A DNA stretch of 64,000 bases, taken from Segatella copri (GTDB lineage Bacteria > Bacteroidota > Bacteroidia > Bacteroidales > Bacteroidaceae). The stretch lies in NCBI RefSeq assembly GCF_019249655.2, contig NZ_CP137557.1, positions 4,014,501 to 4,078,500 on the forward strand. The letters run 5' to 3'. The translations under genes and the position numbers were made by a program. The first letter of the stretch is position 1. Each line of letters begins with the position of its first letter. This document shows positions 55,290 through 64,000 of the stretch, in pieces. The notes below the pieces were generated by a model. That model did not search any database. It saw nothing but the letters and a program-made list of their open reading frames with translations, and was not told where the DNA came from.

Positions 55290-57548
55290 ATGAAAAAACA
55301 AATCATAGTATCTGCATTTGGGGCCATGCTTTTGGCCTCATGTGCAGACCACTTCGACCAGAACTTCGAGACTGTGCGTCCTGACAAGTTGGCTGAATAT
55401 GGCTATTTGGAAAAGTATGATGCTCTCAAGGATTACATTGCTGACAAGCCAAACTTCCATCTCGGTATTGGAACTACGGTTGATGAGTATAACAAACAAG
55501 AGTTAGTATATGCTTTGACCAATAGCAACTTCAATGAGACCGTGGCAGGTAATGCCATGAAGATGGCTTCTTGTGTGGCTGATGATGGAAGCATGGATTT
55601 CGAAAAAGTCAGCACATACGTGAATAATGCCACTGATGCAGGTCTCTCCGTGTATGGACATACTTTGGCATGGCATTCACAGCAGCCTTTGAAGTATCTG
55701 AATGGTTTGATCGCAGATAGACCTGCTCCAGAGGTTCCTGGTGGTGATAACAAGTATATTCGCTACACAACGGCAGCAGCTGGAGCCAATTTGTGGGATA
55801 ACCAAGCCAACTTTAAACTTTCTGAACCATTGGAAAAGGGAGCTAGTTATACGCTTACTATGAAAGTGAAGGCTTCTGCTGATTGCGACCTCGCATTCTG
55901 GCCTATTTGGAATGCTAGTCCTAACAAGAACCAGTGGGGTGGTAGTAATGACGTTCAGTATTGCGAGGCTCAAAAAGCTACTACTGAATGGGCTACTCTT
56001 ACTTGGAAGTTTGATGCTTTGTTTACTCATGATATGTTGCAGTTCTGCTTCGGTAAGTTGGGTGGCACCATTGACTTTGATGATATCAAACTTGTTAAGG
56101 ATGGTTCTGATGCTAATTTGGTAGCCAACGGTGATTTCGCTACAGATGACATCTCTGCTTGGGGCAACAACTGGCAGGGTCCTGCTTATGCTATCAAGCA
56201 AGGTTCTGGAGCTAGTGCTGGAGGTAATTTCTGCATCAAGTATACTACTACTAAGGATGGTGCTAACCTTTGGGATCATCAGGCTACTTACAAACTGGCT
56301 AAGCCTTTGGTACAGGGTGCTAAGTATGTGCTAACCATGAAGGTGAAGTCTACTTCTAAGACCAAGTTTGCTTTCTGGCCTATCTGGAACGCCAGCCCTA
56401 ACAAGAACCAGTGGGGTGGCAGTAATGATGTCCAGTATTGTGAGGACAAAGAAATCTCTACCAAATGGACTACTCTTACATGGGAGTTTGAGGCTCAGTT
56501 TACTCATGATCTGTTGCAGTTCTGCTTCGGTAACTTGAAAGATGGCGAGAGCGTAAGCATGGATGATATTACTCTCGTTAAAGAAGGCACTGAGGACAAT
56601 CTTGTAGAAAATGGTGACTTCGCCCAGAATGCAACCGCAGGTTGGGGCAGCAACTGGCAGGGTCCTACCTTCAAGTGTGAGAAGATTGGTAGTGGCATTC
56701 CTTTGACAGACAAGGAAAAGAAGGAAGTTCTGACTACTGCCTTGGACAAGTGGATTGCTGGTATGATGGAGGCAACAGAAGGCAAGGTAAAGGCTTGGGA
56801 TGTTGTCAACGAGGCTCTTTCTGGAGCGGACAAGGACGGTGACGGTAAGTATGACCTTCAGTCTGCAACTCGTGGTACAGCCCTAGAAGCTGATATTCCT
56901 AACAGCTTCTACTGGCAGGATTACCTAGGCGACCTCGACTATGTTCGCACAGCAGTAGCTTCTGCTCGCAAGCATTTTGAGGAAAATGGTGGCAACCCAG
57001 AGGAACTCAAACTCTTCATCAATGATTACAATTTGGAGAGCGATTGGGACAACAATGGCAAGCTCAAGAGCTTGATTCAGTGGATCAAGGATTGGGAGGC
57101 TGATGGTGTTACCAAGATTGATGGTATCGGTAGCCAGATGCACATCTCTTGCTATGGTAATCCTCAGACTCAGGAGTCAAAGAAGAATGCTATTGTCAAC
57201 ATGTTGAAGTTGATGGCTGAGTCTGGCAAGTTGGTTCGTATCTCTGAGTTGGATATGGCATACGTTGATGAAACTGGCAAGAGTGTAAACACCAACGATA
57301 TGACTGAGGAGCAGCACAAGCAGATGCGTGAGCTTTATGAGTTCGTCATCAAGAAGTACTTCGAAATCATCCCTGAGGCTCAGCAGTGGGGTATCTGTCA
57401 GTGGTGTCCTACTGACTCTCCTGCTAACAGCGGATGGCGTGCTGGTGCTCCTACCGGTCTTTGGGACAAGGACTACTACCGCAAGCACACCTATGGTGGC
57501 TTCGCTGCTGGTCTCGGTGCTCCTGAGTACTGGAATGATGCTAAGTAA
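55290..57548 (+). CDS. xyn10C: GH10 endo-xylanase with two inserted CBMs
   Basis: A 752-residue lipoprotein (LLASC). The GH10 barrel starts at about 30 and is interrupted after GHTLAWHSQQPLKYL (to about 145) by two carbohydrate-binding modules at about 152-300 and 312-460, then resumes: acid/base E508 in WDVVNEAL, nucleophile E653 in ISELDMA. The two modules are very alike (both contain FWPIWNASPNKNQWGGSNDV). It is an outer-surface endo-beta-1,4-xylanase. The insertion site matches known Bacteroidota Xyn10 enzymes. Confidence 0.94.
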   Translation: MKKQIIVSAFGAMLLASCADHFDQNFETVRPDKLAEYGYLEKYDALKDYIADKPNFHLGIGTTVDEYNKQELVYALTNSNFNETVAGNAMKMASCVADDGSMDFEKVSTYVNNATDAGLSVYGHTLAWHSQQPLKYLNGLIADRPAPEVPGGDNKYIRYTTAAAGANLWDNQANFKLSEPLEKGASYTLTMKVKASADCDLAFWPIWNASPNKNQWGGSNDVQYCEAQKATTEWATLTWKFDALFTHDMLQFCFGKLGGTIDFDDIKLVKDGSDANLVANGDFATDDISAWGNNWQGPAYAIKQGSGASAGGNFCIKYTTTKDGANLWDHQATYKLAKPLVQGAKYVLTMKVKSTSKTKFAFWPIWNASPNKNQWGGSNDVQYCEDKEISTKWTTLTWEFEAQFTHDLLQFCFGNLKDGESVSMDDITLVKEGTEDNLVENGDFAQNATAGWGSNWQGPTFKCEKIGSGIPLTDKEKKEVLTTALDKWIAGMMEATEGKVKAWDVVNEALSGADKDGDGKYDLQSATRGTALEADIPNSFYWQDYLGDLDYVRTAVASARKHFEENGGNPEELKLFINDYNLESDWDNNGKLKSLIQWIKDWEADGVTKIDGIGSQMHISCYGNPQTQESKKNAIVNMLKLMAESGKLVRISELDMAYVDETGKSVNTNDMTEEQHKQMRELYEFVIKKYFEIIPEAQQWGICQWCPTDSPANSGWRAGAPTGLWDKDYYRKHTYGGFAAGLGAPEYWNDAK

Positions 57549-57653
57549 TATTTGTGGTGTGAGCCTATCCTATGGCTCACGCCATCTAATATAAAGAAAC
57601 ATTAGTTTAGGTTTTATCATATACAGATTAACCGAAATGATGTTAGTCGTGAT

Positions 57654-57689
57654 AGGTCGGTTGTGTCGTGAAGACACGACCGACCTTTT
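57654..57689 (+). terminator. Terminator of the xus operon
   Basis: A 14-bp stem (AGGTCGGTTGTGTC with its near complement, one G-T pair), loop GTGAA, then five Ts. A weaker 10-bp stem (GGTGTGAGCC/GGCTCACGCC) lies at 57556-57583. Confidence 0.88.
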
Positions 57690-57781
57690 TACTTAAAATG
57701 GCACGAAAACGCACTTTTAAAGTATTTCATTTGGTTGCATAATTTGTGGACAGAGGATGTACTTGCTCTCGATGTATTAGG

Positions 57782-59095
57782 CTAATCTAGCTTATCTTTC
57801 ACATAGGCTCTGGCTGCATAGAGGGGAACGTTTTCCATCCAGTCTTGCTCTCTGAAGCCTAACATGGAGAAGCGGATGCCTTTCAGGTGATAGGAAGCGA
57901 AATCGTGGGTTATGAATGCTGCTAATGACTTGGCTTTTACATTATCTTCTGCCTTTACCTCTATTGGCAATATTTTGCTGCCAGCCTGGGCTATGAAGTC
58001 TACTTCTTGGGTGGAATTGTCCTTGCTATAATAATATATAGGTAGATTGACCAGTGTTTTCAGTTGTTGGAGGACAAAGTTCTCGGTGAATGCTCCCTTG
58101 TATTCGCTGAATACGTTGTCGCCTATGAGAATCTGGTCGGATGGGGTCTGTGTAAGTGCTCCTAAGAGACCTATATCTAGCAAATATAGCTTGAATGCGT
58201 CTATGTCGGCATAGAATTTCAAAGGCACTTTGACATCTCTAGTTCGCTCTACCTTGTGTACGAGCCCTGCGTCTATGAGCCATTGTATCGCTATCTCAAA
58301 GTCTTTGGCTCTTGCTCCCTTTCTCACTGCGCCATAGATGAACTTTTTGTTCTCCTTTGCCAACTGAGCAGGTATGGATTCCCAGACCATTCTCACTCTT
58401 TGAGTTTGCTCTGCAGTATGTTTGCTGATGTCGGCTTCGTATGCAGCCAAGATGTTCTGTTGTATTTGCCTTGTGGCTACAGGGTTATGATGCTGTGTGA
58501 ATTGCAATACGGCTTCGGGCATGCCACCTACGAAATAATATTGCCTGAGATACTCGATATATCTTGTAGCGAAGGTATCAATGAGTTCTTTATCTCCATT
58601 TTGAAGTATGTCTAAGAGCTGCTTTTCATCATTGGCAAGTAGGTACTCTTCGTAAGTCATGGGGTAGAGATGCATGATGTCTACCTTACCTACGGGAAAA
58701 GATTCTCCCTTCATGTTCATGACTCCGAGAAGTGAGCCTGCTACGATAATGTGTAGTTCGGGCTTGTTCTCGCAGAAATATTTTAGCGAAGACAATACGG
58801 GAGGTATCTCTTGTATTTCGTCGAGGAACACAAGGGTCTTGCCTGGCGTGATGCCTTGTTTGGCAAAAGCGGAAAGTCCTATCAATAGGCGATCTGGGTT
58901 GGCATCGCCTTCAAAGAGTTTTTCCATCATCTTGTTTTTGTAACAGTTGATGTAAACCATGTTTTCAAATTCATGGTTTCCAAACTCTTTGATGATGTAC
59001 GTCTTGCCTACTTGTCTTGCTCCGTACATAATGAGTGGTTTTCTATTGCTAGATAACTGCCACTCTTTTAGTTTGTTATATATTTCTCTTTTCAT
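57782..59095 (-). CDS. AAA ATPase with DUF4143 and PD-(D/E)XK-like C-terminus
   Basis: A 437-residue protein. Walker A is GARQVGKT (about 25-32), Walker B TLVFLDEIQ (about 86), and the DUF4143 region (about 200-330) contains DAFKLYLLDIGLLGAL. The end holds EVDFIAQAGSKILPIEVKAED, a PD-(D/E)XK-type nuclease-like motif. This family is common and multi-copy in Bacteroidota; its role is unknown. It interrupts the xylan locus on the opposite strand and has an unusual repeat-rich leader. Confidence 0.88.
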   Translation of the reverse strand: MKREIYNKLKEWQLSSNRKPLIMYGARQVGKTYIIKEFGNHEFENMVYINCYKNKMMEKLFEGDANPDRLLIGLSAFAKQGITPGKTLVFLDEIQEIPPVLSSLKYFCENKPELHIIVAGSLLGVMNMKGESFPVGKVDIMHLYPMTYEEYLLANDEKQLLDILQNGDKELIDTFATRYIEYLRQYYFVGGMPEAVLQFTQHHNPVATRQIQQNILAAYEADISKHTAEQTQRVRMVWESIPAQLAKENKKFIYGAVRKGARAKDFEIAIQWLIDAGLVHKVERTRDVKVPLKFYADIDAFKLYLLDIGLLGALTQTPSDQILIGDNVFSEYKGAFTENFVLQQLKTLVNLPIYYYSKDNSTQEVDFIAQAGSKILPIEVKAEDNVKAKSLAAFITHDFASYHLKGIRFSMLGFREQDWMENVPLYAARAYVKDKLD

Positions 59096-59101
59096 GCTGT
59101 T

Positions 59102-59186
59102 TACATTTTTATGAGGGAATATTGTTGCTTTCTCTACATTTTTATGAGGGAATCAGCTTGCTGTCCATACATTTTTATGAGGGAAT
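59102..59186 (-). repeat. Three 19-base repeats with exact 33-base period in the ATPase leader
   Basis: TACATTTTTATGAGGGAAT occurs at 59102, 59135 and 59168, with unrelated 14-base spacers. A diverged copy, TACTTTTATGAGGGAAT, is at 59306-59322. The -7 box TAATTTTG (minus, 59200-59193) places all three exact repeats inside the ATPase mRNA leader. Confidence 0.85.
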
Positions 59187-59192
59187 GCGCTG

Positions 59193-59260
59193 CAAAATTA
59201 CTAAAAAAATTGCTTAAACGTGCGGGATGTGATTAAAAAAGACACATTCCGCACGTTTAA
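59193..59260 (-). promoter_or_regulatory. ATPase promoter region with 18-bp inverted repeat
   Basis: TAATTTTG at 59200-59193 on the minus strand. Upstream, TTAAACGTGCGGGATGTG (59214-59231) and its complement (59243-59260) match at 17 of 18 positions around an 11-base loop, overlapping where the -33 box would be. Confidence 0.55.
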
Positions 59261-59399
59261 ATGTTGTTTTTAACGTTTGTTTGTTGTTTTTCTCGTTTCT
59301 TACTATACTTTTATGAGGGAATATTCCATAAATTATGTAAACGCTGCTCAAACGTAATGATGTTGTTAAATCTGTATATTTTTCCTCTGTTTTGACCAA

Positions 59400-59451
59400 A
59401 CATTTGGGGAATCTGGAACATTTTGGGCAAAAACATTTGGGGAATCTGGAA
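59400..59451. repeat. Second 33-base-period repeat pair
   Basis: ACATTTGGGGAATCTGGAA at 59400-59418 and 59433-59451, again exactly 33 apart, with a partial copy (ACATTTTGGGCAA) between them. The rest of 59096-59679 is AT-rich. Confidence 0.85.
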
Positions 59452-59561
59452 TATTCGTTTATTTGACTTTTCCTGATTTCCTCTTCAAATAGGTTTGATG
59501 GTGTATCATTTTCGTTATAATGTTGACTATCAAATCTATTTGGTGCTTCTCACAAAGTATT

Positions 59562-59606
59562 TGTTACACCACGCAAGGTCTTTTTCTGTCTTTTCTGTTA
59601 CTTTTG
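59562..59606 (+). promoter_or_regulatory. Esterase operon promoter with GTTAC element
   Basis: TGTTACACCAC starts at 59562, 37 bases before the -7 box TACTTTTG (59599-59606). TGTTGACTATC lies 41 bases further upstream. No TTTG at -33. Confidence 0.65.
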
Positions 59607-59679
59607 CAAGCGGAAATGAGAATCATTTCTCGTTCCCAGAATGAACAATTATTATCAATAAACTTAAAATCAGAAACGT

Positions 59680-60612
59680 ATGAAAAAGATTTTTACTTTG
59701 ATGGCAGCAGCCCTGATGGCTGTAAGTGTGAATGCTCAGACAGAGACTCCTCTTGTTTTGGGTGGTGGTTGGAATGCAGGTTTTGCTGGTGATGCTGATG
59801 TTTATGACTTCACTATCTCCAAGCAGTGGGGTGCAGCAGAGTTTGCCTGCAACGTCAACTCTGCAGATTATCCTAAGTATATCCTCGAGTTCGAAGAGCC
59901 GCTTCCTGCCAACTGCCAGGTAAACTATACTTGGAAGGCTTCTGCTGATGCCGAAGGCGATCCAACTCCTGCCTACGGAAGAGCTGTGGGTGATGGAGCA
60001 ACCAAGAAGTTTGAACTTGCTTTCGATGCTGCGCATCCTTACATCGTAGGTGTATCCGTGCAGCATACAGATGCTGAGGAAGTGAACCTGAAGGTGAAGA
60101 AGATGATTCTGGTTGCTGCTGATGGTACAGAAAAGAAGGTTGATGCCACCTTTACAGGTTGGGCTGGTACAAATAACACCGTTTCTTATAAGGGTGTAGT
60201 TTCTTTCGATAAACAGTGGCATCAGCTCGCCATCAACGGTTTGGCTGGCAAGAGTAATGTTACCGTGAAGGTGAAACTGGCTGAGCCAACCCCAAATGTC
60301 CAAATGTGTGTAGATTACGAGGAGGGAGTGAAATCTGAGTGGCCTTCATTCAACGGCAGCGATGAGACAACCTTCACCACTAAGGAAGATGCTGTCATCA
60401 AGACCATGGGTATCCAGTATACCGACCCAGAAAATAATCCTGCAAAGGTTTCTGTGCTCGGTGCCTGGTTGATTAATACAACCACAGGCATCTCTAACAT
60501 CGAGAATGTCAAGCTGCAGGATGGCAAGGCTTTCAATCTTGCCGGTCAGCAGGTAGCCAAGGGTTACAAGGGCATCGTGATCAAGAATGGTAAAAAGATG
60601 GTTATCAAGTAA
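59680..60612 (+). CDS. Secreted protein of unknown function, first gene of the esterase operon
   Basis: A 310-residue protein with a signal peptide (to about 19). The first half (LVLGGGWNAGFAGDADVYDF, CQVNYTWKASADAEG) and the second (GWAGTNNTVSYKGVVSFDKQW, NVTVKVKLAEPTP) look like two related beta-sandwich modules of CBM type. The C-terminus, FNLAGQQVAKGYKGIVIKNG followed by KKMVIK, matches the sorting-like tail of the next protein. No catalytic motif. It shares the xylan promoter element, so a glycan-binding role in xylan use is likely but unproven. Confidence 0.72.
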   Translation: MKKIFTLMAAALMAVSVNAQTETPLVLGGGWNAGFAGDADVYDFTISKQWGAAEFACNVNSADYPKYILEFEEPLPANCQVNYTWKASADAEGDPTPAYGRAVGDGATKKFELAFDAAHPYIVGVSVQHTDAEEVNLKVKKMILVAADGTEKKVDATFTGWAGTNNTVSYKGVVSFDKQWHQLAINGLAGKSNVTVKVKLAEPTPNVQMCVDYEEGVKSEWPSFNGSDETTFTTKEDAVIKTMGIQYTDPENNPAKVSVLGAWLINTTTGISNIENVKLQDGKAFNLAGQQVAKGYKGIVIKNGKKMVIK

Positions 60613-60615
60613 CAG

Positions 60616-62073
60616 ATGAAGCGACTTTCAATGCTCGCATCTCTCCTCATGGTTCTGTGCCTCCAGATGGCGGCACAGACCTGGGAAGAGGTGAAAGTGG
60701 GGACTTCTACCCGCAAGACTCTCACTTATGTTCCTAAGAATGTGGAGAAATCACCAGCCTTGGTGATTTCTCTTCATGGTATGAATCAAGACCCGGAGTA
60801 TCAGCAGAAACAGACGCAATGGAATGCGCTGGCCGATACCGAGGGTTTTATTGTTACCTATCCGCTGGGTAATAACAGAATGTGGGATACCGGCGGTACG
60901 GGTGATGTGAAGTTTGTGGAGGCTATCATGAAGGATATGGAGCTGAAGCACAATGTGGATAAGAACCGCATCTATCTCTCGGGCTTCTCCATGGGTAGCT
61001 GGCTGGGTTACCACTGTCTGGAAACGCTTGGCGATAAGATTGCTGCCTTCGGACCTGTGAGCGGTGTGGATATCGGTAAGCAACCTAGAGCTAACCGCAT
61101 GGTGCCTATCATGCATATTCACGGAACCGCTGATGATGTGTTCAAATATACGGGCGATCCTTATCACATGGCTGGCGGCTATCCTAGCATCGAGGAATAT
61201 GTAAAGAAGTGGGCTGCCTACGAAGGTTGCGATGTAAGCAATCCGCAGGTAATCCGTCCTTATCCTGCCGGCAGCACAGGTCCCAAAGCTACACGTACTA
61301 TATATAATAATGTGAACGATGGAGTAGAGGTGAACTTGATTGCCATCGACGGCAAGGGACATTGGCATTCTAATGAACCTAACGGGGTAAATTCTACCAA
61401 GGAACTCTGGACCTTCTTCAAGCGCCATCAGCTGAATCAGGCTTCTGTGCCTGTGGAAAACCGCAACTATTACATCCGTTACGAGAGTACTGCGGGCGAG
61501 AATCTCTGGGACCGTCAGGCTATCTACACCTTGCCAAAGGCTTTGGAGAAGGATGCCAAGTATACGCTGACCATGAAGGTGAGAACTTCTGCAGATTGCG
61601 CTGAACTGGCATTCTGGCCTATCTGGAATGCAAGCAACAACAAGAACCAGTGGGGTGGCAGTGATGATGTGCAGTATCTGGCAGCCTATCCTGTAGAGGC
61701 TGGTGACTGGAAGACGCTGACCTGGAATTTCACAACCAACTTCACCTTGGATACCTTCCAGTTTGTATTTGGCAAATACGGTGGAACACTCGATATTGAC
61801 GACATGATGTTGGTGAAGGAAGGAACATCAGAAAATCTGATAGCCAACGCCGATTTCTCAGCCCGCAATATTCAGGGCTGGAGCACCAACTGGAATGGTC
61901 CAAGCTATTATCTTGCCAACGATGCCTATGCATCAACAGGCATCGAGAAGCCAGTTATGGCAACCATGATGAAATCTGCGGATAAGGCATACTACACTCT
62001 TCAAGGTGTGAAGGTTATTCGTCCTACCAAGGGTATTTATATCCATGGTGGTAAGAAAATCGTGATTAAATAA
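60616..62073 (+). CDS. Alpha/beta-hydrolase esterase with xylan-type CBM
   Basis: A 485-residue secreted protein starting 3 bases after the previous stop. Catalytic domain about 22-270, CE1/PHB-depolymerase-like: S125 in GFSMGS, probable D173 in HGTADD, H249 in GHWHS. A CBM at about 285-433 (FWPIWNASNNKNQWGGSDDV) matches both inserted modules of Xyn10C. The tail (YYTLQGVKVIRPTKGIYIHG) is the shared C-terminal element. Probable feruloyl or acetyl esterase on xylan. Confidence 0.85.
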   Translation: MKRLSMLASLLMVLCLQMAAQTWEEVKVGTSTRKTLTYVPKNVEKSPALVISLHGMNQDPEYQQKQTQWNALADTEGFIVTYPLGNNRMWDTGGTGDVKFVEAIMKDMELKHNVDKNRIYLSGFSMGSWLGYHCLETLGDKIAAFGPVSGVDIGKQPRANRMVPIMHIHGTADDVFKYTGDPYHMAGGYPSIEEYVKKWAAYEGCDVSNPQVIRPYPAGSTGPKATRTIYNNVNDGVEVNLIAIDGKGHWHSNEPNGVNSTKELWTFFKRHQLNQASVPVENRNYYIRYESTAGENLWDRQAIYTLPKALEKDAKYTLTMKVRTSADCAELAFWPIWNASNNKNQWGGSDDVQYLAAYPVEAGDWKTLTWNFTTNFTLDTFQFVFGKYGGTLDIDDMMLVKEGTSENLIANADFSARNIQGWSTNWNGPSYYLANDAYASTGIEKPVMATMMKSADKAYYTLQGVKVIRPTKGIYIHGGKKIVIK

Positions 62074-62093
62074 TAAACAATTATAAATTTTAA

Positions 62094-64000
<1,907 letters not shown>

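Noticed and set aside
59102..59186. Repeat-spacer array resembling a CRISPR
   Set aside because: Repeats are only 19 bases, spacers 14 bases, three units, and no cas genes are nearby.
59111..59236. Plus-strand 41-residue frame across the 33-base repeats, with 11-residue repeats (YIFMRE) and an end rich in Leu and Lys (KLLKKLLKR) like an antimicrobial peptide
   Set aside because: The Leu/Lys end is made by the common TGCAAAATTAC promoter sequence of the ATPase read on the other strand; there is no plus-strand promoter or ribosome site, and the frame is probably a by-product of the repeat period.

Overview
The window looks like the chromosome of a Prevotella/Segatella copri-like member of the Bacteroidota. 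The evidence is the Bacteroidota-type promoter boxes (TAnnTTTG, often with TTTG about 20 bases upstream), two SusC/SusD pairs, a hybrid two-component regulator, Mfa/Fim-type fimbriae, lipoproteins with Bacteroidota signal peptides, and very little use of Shine-Dalgarno sequences. I saw no rRNA, tRNA, CRISPR array, insertion sequence or prophage.

Layout. 1-7011: an RDD membrane protein diverging from a SpoIIM / membrane protein / DUF4129 / DUF4350 / MoxR / DUF58 operon. 7144-9068: a short remnant-like GH43 protein with a FucP-type sugar transporter. 9275-12171: class II aldolase, an unknown lipoprotein with a structured leader, and a thioredoxin-like secreted protein. 12462-23215 (minus): a seven-gene fimbrial operon (DUF3575, DUF3868, Mfa1 major fimbrillin, Mfa2 anchor, three large accessory or tip subunits), diverging from a membrane-embedded LuxR-type regulator at 23687. 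24778-36240: housekeeping genes (nnr, hpt, adk, obgE, pgeF, an M23 peptidase, single-domain AICAR transformylase, rplS, a two-gene 5'-nucleotidase), small unknown proteins, and a 277-base nested palindrome at 30206-30482.

36326-64000 is a xylan utilisation locus: GH43, hybrid two-component regulator, GH5, then the xusA-xusB-xusC-xusD-xusE-xyn10C operon. After an intervening AAA/DUF4143 ATPase gene on the other strand come a secreted protein of unknown function, an esterase with a CBM, and a CE6/CE1-type double esterase that runs off the window. SusC/D pairs import xylo-oligosaccharides, XusE and Xyn10C act at the surface, GH43, GH5 and the esterases remove backbone and side-chain groups, and the hybrid regulator senses the products.

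The strongest new observation is regulatory. The four promoters of the xylan locus (GH43, GH5, xusA, esterase operon) each carry GTTAC at exactly the same distance from the -7 box (motif start 37 bases upstream) and lack the -33 TTTG. Six promoters elsewhere in the window have that TTTG and no GTTAC there. This is a good candidate for the operator of the hybrid regulator. Other items worth a look are two arrays with an exact 33-base period in front of the AAA ATPase, a CBM present three times across the xylanase and esterase, a GH43 with its catalytic centre deleted, and a 14-bp perfect hairpin between the fimbrillin and anchor genes.
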